NCBI GenBank assembly: GCA_907165135.1
Contig: OU015566.1
Span: 4,218,501-4,282,500, forward strand
DNA length: 64,000 nucleotides
Direction of reading: 5' to 3'
From: Oikopleura dioica
Taxonomy: Eukaryota > Chordata > Appendicularia > Copelata > Oikopleuridae
Part shown: in pieces, positions 35,495 to 46,800 of the stretch
How the letters are laid out: every line of letters begins with the position of its first letter
Position numbering within the stretch: the first letter of the stretch is position 1
Translations under genes and position numbers: made by a program
Notes under the pieces: generated by a model
Databases searched by the model: none
Seen by the model: the letters and a program-made list of their open reading frames with translations, nothing else
What the model was told of the DNA's origin: nothing

Positions 35495-35921
35495 CTAAGC
35501 TTCATCAAAAAACGACTCTGATGCAAGACTCAGAAAACGAATTCCACTCAACTGTACATTTAACGCTTTCTACTTTAAGAACAAACCGCTTTCAAAAAGA
35601 GTGAAAAGTGACGATGCAGAAAGATTTTCGATTCTGTGAACGATTTTCACTTTACTTTATAATAAAATAAAAATCTAATCTTCATTTTTCTTGCAAGTTT
35701 GAATCAGAATTAGTCTTTTTTTCCTCGTCAGAAGTTTTCTTTATGAAATATTTTTTTCGTGTGATCTAATAACGATATTTTTGCGACTCAGTCAAATTGA
35801 AAATTCATTCAAAGTGCATAATTTAGTTTTATAAATGATAGTTTAGCAGTGAATTCAAAGTTAATGCAAAAGATTTATAAAATGAGTTTGAGAGTAAAAT
35901 TGTTACAAATTTTGAATTGCA
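35495..35921. other. Convergent intergenic gap
   Basis: Contains AATAAA after the CUB gene (near 35,662) and the presumed 3' end of the minus-strand kinase gene. No other feature seen. Confidence 0.4.
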
Positions 35922-38900
35922 TCAAGCTACAACCTGAGTTGTTCCGCATTTTTCAAGACGAAGAGAATATGCCTGTGGCAAAAGATACCATTTTTCCGGC
36001 ATCATATTTTTATGTTCTTCGTTGACCAGACGCATGAACGTACCGGTTTTTTGATCTCGATATTCATAAGCACCAGTCTCGTCAAGACAGTCTTGTGTCA
36101 TTTCCCTATTTGCATAATATTCGTTGGTAAGTGGAATTTCTAGTTTAACTCCTCCATATGGGATAGAAGTATTTTGTATGATGTAATTTTTGTTTTCCAC
36201 GCGATCAAGAACCATTTGATGAAAGAATATCTGCCCGCTCGAAAACAAATACGCACCAGTTAATGTCAACGGTCTCGTAAAAATAAAATTTTCATTGAGA
36301 AGCACTTATAAAGGGATAAATATAAATAATACTGATGATCCAACCTTTCTCAACAATGCATTTCGAAGATGGAGCTTTCTCAGAATCTGCACATCTACGG
36401 ATAATTTCCCATCCAGAGCCACGAAGGTACGTTTTATACTGAACTCTATCTAACAGAGCTTCAACATCATTTTCCTGATGCTCATAATCTTTCTCCTTTG
36501 GATTCAAGTTCAATCCAGCCAAACTTCGAGGATAGATAACCATTGTAAGAAGTTTGAAAATCGTGTCGATGGAGTACATATCATATCTATCATCGAAACT
36601 CAGATCATTCTTGACAGCATATCGAATAAGACAGGCAATAGAAATTGGAACACAAAGCTCCGAGTCTTTTTGCGCAAGTACATTCTTCGTTACATTTTGA
36701 AAATCAAAGCATGACCATTTCTCAAAACTTGAGCTCAAAATATTCATTCCAACTGATTTTGTCAAATTTCTATCATAATTAACCAAATGATCTTGCGATG
36801 AATCAATTCTGATAATTTTCTTGAGCCTTCGTAAGCAACGCTCAAACTGAGGATTTTGAGGATTGGATATATCCACTCTCTGTTCCATCATTTCTTTCAG
36901 AAATTCAGCGTTGCAATCTTTCATAATATGATCAATTTCATCGAATTCCGCATTTGTTCTTAATGGCTTAAAAATAAGAGTCCAAGCAGTATTCCATTCG
37001 CAAAGCAGAAAAACCATAAGATTCGAGAATGAAACTCGAGAACTTGTTTTAGAACATATTTGCTTGCTATTGCAGAAAGCAACAGAGCCAGAATCTTAAT
37101 ACAATTTCTACAAAATTGAATGAAGGAAATTCAAAAATTTTATAGAATCAGTATGCTACGCTACATCGTGGACATGATCAAATTTCGAATTTCAAATGTC
37201 AAATGTGAGCCAATGTCGTTTTAAAAAAAAAATTGCGTTTTAAAGTCAATTAACCTACGCGTAGGTCGATATGCGGGCAGGGGATAAGGAGGTTTTTCCT
37301 AACTTACAAAGTTGGTCAGCATTATGGAATTTGGATCCACGTCGAGCATATCCATATTGATAAAAGCTTAACCGCGGTTGAGTTACTTGAATAACTCCAA
37401 AATCAATGATGTGAGCTTGATATTTTTCCCTTATTTTTCTTACAAGAATGTTTTCTGGCTTTTTTGAAAGTAATTAATGCTGGATTAAAATAATATATAT
37501 TTAACAATAAACAATTAAATGCTTGATTGATTCTTTGTTCTTAAAATTTATAAACTTTCCCTTTAAATCACAATGGATGATTCCAATACTTCTAAGGTAG
37601 GTGTCACCATCTCGCACTTGTAAAGCGATTGATTTACGTTCGTCAAGATCAAGGGATCCGTCTCTTAGAAATTGTCGAAGATCTCCTTTTCCGAAGTATT
37701 CTGTCAAGGTTAACCATCCAATGCAGTCTGTTTCGTGAACATCGTCTGGATGAAATATTTCGATATTAACCAAATGTCTTGTCACATTTGGATGATTGGG
37801 AATAATTCTTTTGTCCCCGGATGCCTTTCTCAAAAATCTTGCATGGACGGTGGCTGTTCCTCGTATAAATCTATATTTAAGATTTTTAAGCGTTGATGAG
37901 GTGTGAGGCAGTTTTTGAAAAAGCCTAAAAATAGTTTGCCCTTGAAATGGCTGAAAACGGCTTTTTCAAAACAACATCTTTCGATTTCTCGGCGCCATAA
38001 GAGCTACAGCACACGCACCGCATAGAATGGTGATTCTCAAAATAAGCCAGTATTTTGAACATTACCCTAACCCCCTCTATAAATAGCTTAAAGTTGGCCT
38101 TAGGGTAACTCATCTATAAAACGCCCTACAGTTTCTATCTTTATTCGAAATTTCAAATCATTGTGAAAAAGAGCGGATTCTGTGACAGCTATCAACGGAT
38201 TGAAAACGAGATGTAAAAATTACTTTAGTATTTTCATAAAAAACGTTTCAAAAAACTTTGTCTTTTAAATTTTTGCAAAACTGCCCAACACCTCATTAAC
38301 GAAAGAAAAAAACCTTTGTAGAGATGAAAATGATAATGAAAGGGAAACGGAACTTCCGTAAATATAAATGGATCAAAAGCTTGCATTCTTATAGCAATAA
38401 GAATAGCACCATTACACGAAGGCAGATCCATCATTTCACCAATTACGTTCGCTTCCCCACCAGAAGATATTCTAATTGTTTGCCCTATACTTCTATCTGA
38501 ATCTCGGATTGTCCACTCTCAAGTTTCTTCTTTTAATTCAGTGCGCTCGATTCTTCTGTAAAGAAGATTAGGAAAGCGTTTAAGAATATCTCTCTGAACA
38601 AAAGTTGCTCCCCAAGAAGGAAAATTTTCTTCGTCGCATGCTTGATTAGTTGTATTCAAATTTTCTTTTGTCGATAAATTTTTATAAGCAACAATTTTTC
38701 CAATGAATTTGTCATCCTCCTTGATGAATTGAAAGGCAGTCCTAGATTATGAATTTTCATAAATATGTTATATAATTGACATTTTATATAAAGGCAAAAA
38801 AAGGAATTTTCACTAACCAGTAAATTCCTTTTCTGAATCCCAATCTTTCGACAGACAAAATAAGCCTACATATTTGAGTCCTTGAAGTCGTCTTCTGTAT

Positions 38901-38969
38901 CCGTTGAATAAAATTTTCTAGCCAATATTTTACATCAACATTTTCTATGCAGCTGCCATTGAGCTCCAT
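35922..38969 (-). CDS. Protein kinase fused to a peptidase-like C-terminal module
   Basis: The C-terminal exons close in frame: 37924-37561, 37458-37308, 37034-36345 and 36304-35922. The kinase part shows HPNVTRHL, the catalytic loop HCDLK-PENIL, HIIDFG and DQLFSFSNLMVFLLCEW. HCDLK/PENIL is split by an intron that needs a GG-AG border (donor GGAAAG). Upstream, exons 38969-38818 and from 38741 encode an N-terminal region, a glycine-rich-loop-like GQTIRISSGGEANVIG and AIRMQ where VAIK is expected (Lys to Arg). That exon has an in-frame TGA at 38,519-38,521, and its join to 37,924 is unresolved. The last 300 residues are not a kinase: ELCVPISIACLIR, a conserved-looking PRSLAGLNLNP...GSGW block, FHQMVLD and IIQNTS suggest a Cys-His-Asn papain-like arrangement. 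That second assignment is speculative. Possibly a nonsense allele. Confidence 0.6.
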
Positions 38970-39727
38970 TCTCGAAAAATAATGAGACGAGTGTCAGAAT
39001 CCACGATGTGAAAATTGTCACCTCCAAGAATAAATATTTTGAAGGTCTAACAAAACTGAAGACAAAATTGACTTTCGTTACTTTTTAAACATTCTTTTCG
39101 ATTTTTAAACGGAATTAAACGGAATCATATCATGTATGTCAGGTTGTTCCTTATTAATTTTTAATGGCAAAATTATGGCATATCTGATGAAAAGAATAAA
39201 GTATTCACGATCTGCGCAGATTTGAAGAACTAAGATCGACTTTTCGAAACGGAATCGACATGAGAAACGTGATTGACAAAGATGATACATATTTGAAACC
39301 ATTTAATGCTGCCTCAAAGCGCTTTGCCAAGATCTGCCTAGCGCGGATTACTCGCATCGCACTGAAGGGAACACTTCAAAGTAGAGATAAATTCATAGTT
39401 GTGATAGCAAGCATTGGAACTGAGATATTCCTCGATGTCGAGCAATTTCTAGAGGTTCTTTGTTAAAGAAACATGTGTTTTGGCTGGCTTTGCGATCAAG
39501 GAAGAGATTTTACAAATTTCTGAATTATTAAAGAAATGCTTCTTTATGCTTTTTTGCCCTTCAAAACCTCCAAAAAGATAAGAAAGAAGAAGAATTTTCA
39601 AAATCAGATGCCATCGGAAGCTTCATGGAACAAAATGGGATTATCGGCAGGGTTTCCAATACAAAGGAGGTCAATTTAACCCGCCCTGAAATTCAGACCA
39701 TATTTTCGGTCAATTTTCGGGAATCCT
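38970..39727. other. Intergenic, one short unassigned frame
   Basis: An open frame at 39,260-39,466 (plus, MRNVIDKDDTYLKPF...) has a coding-like composition but no recognised domain; it could be an upstream exon of the small gene ending at 40,804. Otherwise nothing seen. Confidence 0.3.
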
Positions 39728-40380
39728 TTAAGGGGAGGTCGTCGAGAAAATTTTTTCGCCTTTTCAAAATTTTGATTATATTTTTGGATTCCTCGGTAAA
39801 AAGGAGTATTTTTGGTCCCTAGCTTTTTCTCAATTTGTTAACATTTTAATGTAAAATTTTCGATTTTAAGTCTTGAACTTGAAATTTCTTGAAAATTATT
39901 GGTTGGTGATTTCGTCCAAAAACTATCTGAAACGGATTATCATGCACTAGGCATTGTTTTAAAATGATTTCTGAGTAATAATTTTAAAAAAATCCAGGTC
40001 TTTGTGATTTTTGCAGAAATTTCCATGAAAAAATGGGCAAAAATGTCGATTTTGACGAAAATCGAATAGTTTTTATCAATAAAAAATTTTTTATGAAAGT
40101 AAGCCTTATTTTTTGATCGCCGGTTAATTTTTAAGGGTCTAAACTATTTATTCATTATATTTGATGAAGAAAAAACTCGGTTTTCGAGATTTTTGGTCAC
40201 GAGACACCCCAACTTCAACCCTAGTTTTTGAAAAATTTTTCAAAAAATTTTTTCTGCTTTTCGCCGGTTAATTTTTCAAACGCTTTTCTTTCAATCCGAA
40301 AAGTCAGAATTTTCCTATCTAATCGGGTTTCTCCGTATTTTTGGTCACGGAAATCCCGATTCTCGTCGACCTCCCCTTAA
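39728..40380. mobile_element. TTAA-flanked 653-bp foldback element
   Basis: The left end TTAAGGGGAGGTCGTCGAGA is matched by the inverted right end TCTCGTCGACCTCCCCTTAA. The interior has repeated TTTTTGGTC, GCCGGTTAATTTTT and TTTTTGGATTCCTCGG-like motifs and no coding capacity. The ends resemble those of the 28,148-29,590 element. Confidence 0.7.
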
Positions 40381-40570
40381 AGTCGTCGAACCATCATGTG
40401 ATTGCTCAACTATCGGATCTCAAAAAGTATATTATTTTATATTTTATTACGAATAATGATTAATATTAATTTAATTATTTTATCATATTATTCAATAAAT
40501 AAATAACAGAACTGGGTTTATGACTAAGCTTCATTTCAGCATATAATAGTTTCCAACCTTGAGTTTTTCA

Positions 40571-40804
40571 GTCTGTCTGCACTCCAAGATCAGTAGTCTC
40601 CGATAAAAGCTGCTTTTCTTTGCAATCTTGCAAGTCTGACCGTAAGTTACTACCCCCATACTTTTCTTACGCGTTCTTAAAGACATTGACCTGAATCAAC
40701 TGAAAATGGAGGAGGAACTAGCGATGGTTCATTATGACATTCAAATTCAAGAACAAGCGATGGAAGCTGCTGCAATGGATGCAATGATGAGCGAATATAT
40801 TTGA
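40571..40804 (+). CDS. Small unrecognised protein, last two exons
   Basis: An exon after TTTTTCAG (about 40,571 to 40,639, reading SVCTPRSVVSDKSCFSLQSC) joins through a GTAAGT...AAAG intron to DHIDLNQLKMEEELAMVHYD and a C-terminus rich in Met/Ala, stop at 40,802-40,804. AATAAA follows at about 40,860. The start is not found upstream. Cysteines followed by an acidic helix are all that can be said. Confidence 0.35.
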
Positions 40805-40897
40805 AGAAAAATTGTGCAAAAAGAATATTTTTATTTACATTTATTCAAATTTTTGAAGAAATAAAAACTGCATTGTTCAAAAAACTTTCAAATATTT

Positions 40898-43800
40898 TCA
40901 AACTTCCGATTTTTGCATTTCCAAGCTGCTGAAATTATGCAGATCGGATAAATTAGGCATGATGACTTCATTGGACGCATCCGCGAAATTGACACCGTGG
41001 ATTCTTCTTTCGATGTTTGTGTTTTTGCTCCAACTGGAGCCTTGCGAGCCCAAAAAGACGGCTGAAAATTGTTTTGATACAGTCATAAACACATGCGTTT
41101 GGACTAACAAGCTTTCAAGCATGTCTCCAGCTCGACGAGCGATAAAATTTCCCAAAATTCATCTTTCAGGTCTCCACAATTATTTTTCTTGTAAAATTTT
41201 CTGACAAAAGGATCGAGCTAAACATTTGTGAGATAGAAAAAGGTTAATTTGGTACCTCAGACTGCATAAGAACGGTAATTTCGGGGTTGATGATTTTGAG
41301 TTCTTTTCGCATATTTTTGATGAGATCGGCTTCTGATGGAGGTGTTGCGATATAAATAGTCTGAAATAAGAAACTTAATTATAGGTGCTTTTGACTCCAA
41401 AACCTGGGGTGGTGTCATGAATCGACAAAAATCTCGAGAACTTTTAATTTGATATTTCCTGGTGCTTATGCAAGTGTCCAACTCGTCGTGTTACCGCAAA
41501 ATATTTATTATACTGCATGATCCCAAAGGGATCGCGCACAGAAAGGGCGAGAGGGAAAACAGCTGATAGAGAGTGAGAAAACAGTTGATTCTCGGCGGAA
41601 AGGCCGTATCTATCTAAGCTCAACGGGAGATCGATTGAGGACAAACTGTCACTCACATCACCCACCCCCCGCTTTCTAGAGTTATGAGAAGAATTTTCTA
41701 TGATATCACACAAATTTTGACTGGATGTAGCGCGAGGATCATAGTAAGAAAGAGAAGAAAAGACACACAATCGAGAGTAGAGGATCAGAAATTGGAAAGA
41801 CAGAAAAGTTTTCTTATTGGTTTTTTTTGACGAGATTGTTTGAGTTGATGTTGTTGTTGTTTCCGGCATCGCTGTTGAATCGCACACAAGATAAGGAGAG
41901 AATAAAAAGAGGAAGTTTTAACTAAAGCAGAGTTCTATGGAAGTAATTGACTATGAGTATTAGCTAGAAGTTTTACGAGAGAGAAAGAGTACCTGACAAA
42001 AAAGTAACCGACACTTATACCGACTTAAGTTAGGTGAACTACAAAAACGTTAGGTCGGGTCAATTCCTAGTCCTAGGGTTCGATAAGGCATTACCCCCAC
42101 CCTTCTCCAAAGGCTGCCTATATGGGTCAGGAAAACGTCCCAAGAGTTCCATGATGAAAATAATTAAGGGTAGCCTAACCAGATCGAGGCAATTCTGTTC
42201 TGCAACCGTTACGTATACAGAGCCATCGTTGCCGTCCTTGGCGGCCTTCCCTCCCCTTCCTCAAAAAATCGAACCAAAACTTAATTATAGTTAACCCGGC
42301 CCCCAGAAGGAGGTATCAGTGACGGTATATTGGGAAAAAAAAACGAGTTGGACGTGGAGTTGAACTAAAGCGGTGCTAGCTAAATTAAGGGCTTCAGTGC
42401 CTTGTTAACTTTAAGTGCAAGTCCACGAACTCTACGTAAAAACTGAAAGGTTAGGATTACCAGGGTTGAAATGCATATAAAAAGAAGCGCAGAAGAGGAT
42501 ACCACTGAGATTGTTGTTGACTGTTGGAAGTTCACGTCGACTGTCTCGGCGAGCTCGTCGATCTTGTCGTCGATGTCATCGATAGCGTTGTCCAAGAAGT
42601 CGTCGTTGTTGAGGTCGAGAGTGTTGAACGTGAAGTTTTTGCTTGAGAGTCGGAAGTCGATCTGTTTGCCAGTATAGGTAGTGATCGGAGTCTTCGGAAT
42701 CTTGATGAGCTGGTCGTTTCCACCACAATAGATCTCTGTGTCTGTTTCAGACTGTAGAAAGTATCGGAATCCGGTAAATCGTTCTGGTTTGGATCCGAGA
42801 TCGGAGAGAAGAGTGCGGTTTCGAATGACTGCCTCGCCGGCAGAAAACACGATCAAGCCATTTTCTTCGAATGCGAAGGTGCATGAGGCGCTCGTTGGTG
42901 TTCGTTTGATATTGCATCGTCTGACATCTCGGAGGCAAGAACCGCTCATGATGGCTGAGTGTCGACAAATCATGTTTTGTCTTGCTCCGAGGCAAGAGAA
43001 GCGATCGATTTCGTACATTTCACCAGCCAGTTGCGTAGCGTATGGAGCAATGTCTGGGGCGACCAGTTCGTTTGATTCGGTAGATTTGACGATGATGCCA
43101 AACGGATTCGCTCGAAACAGCGTGGTCGGTGGTGACTCGATAACTGGAAAGTTGAGTGAGAAGTGCACGTCCAGGCCAGAATCTGTGATGTTCAGCCCAA
43201 GAAGCTGGGGTCGGAGCTCCTGTGGTAACTCTCGGAGAAGGTTTGCGCAATAAAGTTCGCACTGTTTGGCTTCCAAAGCTGCGCAAGATCCCCAACAGGC
43301 AGAAGAAAATAGCCTATTCCACTCGACTCGGAACGGCACCTCTCCTTGTTGCAATGCTGCCACTTCATAGTCCACTTCGCTTATATACTGGGTCACCGAG
43401 GCACGGGACCAGTCTTCGATCCTGTTCCTGATGACAGCTTCGTTGAGGCGGCAGAGGTCGCGTTCAACTGCAGAGATGCGCTCGTAAGTGGCGTTTAGGC
43501 TGACAGCTACAGTCGATTCCAATTTTCGAAAGTTCTTGGTGAGTTTGTCGATGTTGCGGCTCTGGGCGAGGCTGACCGACTTCAGGTTTGCGATGTCTGC
43601 GGTGTTCTTTACTTTCAGGCCCAAGTTGGCGGCCGCCAGAATAAGAGCTGGGGCACCGGCGAATCTTTTCATCAAGTGAGCTTCGTGCGCTTTCACGAAT
43701 TCCGCCTCCTCCTTCAGGCTGATGAGTTCGGCCTTGAATTGCTCGTCGATAGATTCGAGAAGGGCTTCTCGGCGATTGTCGGCCATGTCCTCGGAGCATT

Positions 43801-46800
43801 CTCGTTGATTCCAGCGGTTTGCTTTGAAGAATTGCTTGCAGGCGCCGACATCGCATCCAGGAGAGTCCATTTCGAGAAACGGAGATTTCGGAACGGGTCG
43901 CGTGACGATCACATAGTGACTGGAACGTTGTCTGGACAGGTACAGTGATCCAGCAGATTCGAGTAAAATGCCGCCATCGATGATGAGGGAGTCAGCATCG
44001 GCGTTTGCGGCGAGGAAGGTCAGAAGAGCAGGGAGCATATTCTCAGGATAACAACGTCTGAAATTTTCGGCGATTAGAAGGGATATCACGGCAATTTCTG
44101 TATGTACAAGAAACAAGAAAGGTTCATTTTGTGCTTGGCAGCTTACGAAGAAAGACAATATTTCTTTTCAGAAGTGCGCCAGATTCCTCGTCGCGTATTT
44201 CAAAGACGTTCTCAGCGATGACTTTGGTGACGACTGCGGTGTTCTTGAAGGCGACATGAAGCTTCTTGCACTTGCCGATCCTCATCGGCATCCAGTAACA
44301 GACTCGGTCATTCACGTTGATTTTCGTCTTTTGAATTGGCTTCACGTGATGAGCGAGTTGCTGCTGGTATTTCTGCCCAAGAAATTGTCCACACTGTCGA
44401 AGCCAACCGCTCATGTATGCTGACCAAAGCCAAGGGTCTTCATTGAGGTCCGGATCAGGGCGAAGATGGAAGAGAGGCAATTCCATAGGTCGGCCGGTCA
44501 AGGCTTCCGCTGGGCTGAGTCCATCCAGCGCAGCAGTAGGAGCATTGTTCATCTGGTAGAGCACGAAAGGGACCTGGCGGGACCAATCTTCTCGCTGAAT
44601 ATTCGCCAACTTTGCTTTTAGGCCCAAACTTCTGAATTTGCGCTCAATCTTGTTGGAACAAGCATGATACGGTGAAATGTGCGCAAGCCTCAGGTTGAAC
44701 TTCTCCATGATTTCTTTGAAGACTGTGCAGGTAAACTCGCGACCATTATCTGCCCTTACCATCGCTCCTTGAATTCCATTTGAAAGAAGCATGTCTGCCA
44801 TCGCAAACCCGACGGACTCGGCAGACTTGTCCGGTAAGCAGCGGCCAACAACGAATCTCGTCATATCGCACATAATACAGAGCAGATAGCGATTGCCCTG
44901 TAGATCAACCTGACCGAAGTCTGTCAGATCGCAAAACAATTTCTGCCAAGGTCTTGCCGAGCATTCTGGCTTGGGGGGCGACAGTGCTTTCAGCTTTGGG
45001 CGCGGCTTTATTCGCCAACACGTCTCGCAAGCTTCACAGACTTCCTTGCAGATTCTGCTGATACCGGAGATGAAGAACTTCCGTCTCAGAATGTTTTCTA
45101 GCGCGAGTGCTCCAGGATGGCCCATGCGAGCGTGGACGAAGCTGCTGATCTCGATTTGCAGTGGTTCTGGAAGAGCGATGATGTCCTCCTTCCCAGCGCG
45201 GACCAAGATTCCTTTTGCATCGGCGACGAGCTTCTTTTCCTTCTTCATCTTTTTCAAGACAGGATCAATTTCTTGAAGCTTGATTATGTCCCCGGCGGTG
45301 TAGGGAATGTCTCCAGACACCATCACGACTTCATTGCTGCCTTGACTTTGCGCGTTCTCGGATTCTGCTTGAGCTAAGCGTCTTGCTCTTCGCGTTTGCA
45401 TCGCCAGGACTTCTAGCAGCTCCGATGCCCGTGGTCTGAGCTCCACAGTGTTGAGAAAGCCTCTATCCAAGCAGTCGCTTTCATCATTGTCCTCCCCAGG
45501 GCTGATTTCGTATTGTCGACTCAACGCATCGACAACGATGATGACTCCTTCGGTGTTTGGGACGTATTCGATTCCCTTGACCTGGAATCTTGCCAACCGG
45601 GCGAACAAGTTCGTGACACGGACCGGAACATCCATTCGCATTTTTCGCTCTGTGAGCACTTGCCCAAGCGACTTATGATCCGTCAAGGCCAGTACTGGGG
45701 TATTGTAGCATTCGAATTCGAACGCCTCAAGTGCTGTGACGAGTCCCAACAGCTCCAAATATCGGGATGGCAGCTTCTGTTCCCCATCTTTGAGCGCGCG
45801 GCTGAAGTATCCCAAAGTCTGCAGCTTTCCGGACGGCTCTTTTTGGTAGAGACATGCTCCGATGCCTGTTTTGCTCGCGTCACTTGCAATGACGAGAGGC
45901 AGACTTTCGTCCCGGTGATTAAACGCGACGACTTCCATCAGCGCCCGTTTGTATGTCGCAAAGGCCTCCTCGTGAGTCGACTTCCATTCGAAAGCAGCTT
46001 TTGATGGCGCGGCCAATTTGTGCAGGGGCGAGAGTGTCCGGTGTCCATCCTTGACGTACAGGGAGTAATAATTGGTCATTCCGAGGAACCTTCTGAGCTC
46101 CTTTCGACTTCTTGGTCGCGGGTAATCCTTGATCGGCCCAAGCTTGTCCTGAAGTGGCTCAATTCCTCGGTCGGTAATTCGAAATCCCAAGTACGAGAAG
46201 CTCTGTACGAAAAAGTGCGACTTCTCGATTTTCAAGAGCAGTCCGTTTTCCTCCATTATTCGCAGGAACTCATCGACTGCAGCCAAATGCTCGTCGAAGT
46301 CGGAGTGACAGATCACACAATCGTCCATCAGGACGCTGAGTCCAGACACGTGACCGGCCAATCTGTCGATGACGTTGGCAAAAACAGAAGGACTGTTCTG
46401 GAGACCGAAACACATCCGCCGCGCAATGTATTGTCTTCCCTGGAAGCTGAATGCACATTTGTGGGCGTCTCTTGGATCGGTGCGGACTTGGTTAAAAGCG
46501 GACGCCACGTCCACCGAAGTCACGTACAGCTGACCTTTGCTCTTCGCAATGTCCCTGGAAAGTCGAGCCATTAGTTCCTTGATCGACGGTAACGGCCAGC
46601 GCGTCGGGATCGTCAGTGCATTCAGCCGGCGGGCGTCCAGGACGGGGCGGACGTCGTCTTTCCCCTTTTTAACAAAAAATAGGGGCAGGTTAAAGTCGCT
46701 GGCACCCCTTTCGACGACGCCCGCCTCGACCCAATTTTCGACCTTCTCCTCCGCTTTCGGGCGCAACGCTGGTCGGCAAGGAACAGGCTTTTCATATACC

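Noticed and set aside
41444-41887. 147-residue minus-strand frame at the retrotransposon 3' end as an accessory gene
   Set aside because: About half of it is LTR sequence and the rest is low-complexity Ser/Thr with no counterpart; probably chance.
42060-42100. GGGTTCGATAAGG as a tRNA B-box
   Set aside because: No matching A-box, acceptor stem or cloverleaf could be built; no tRNA or rRNA gene was recognised anywhere in the window.
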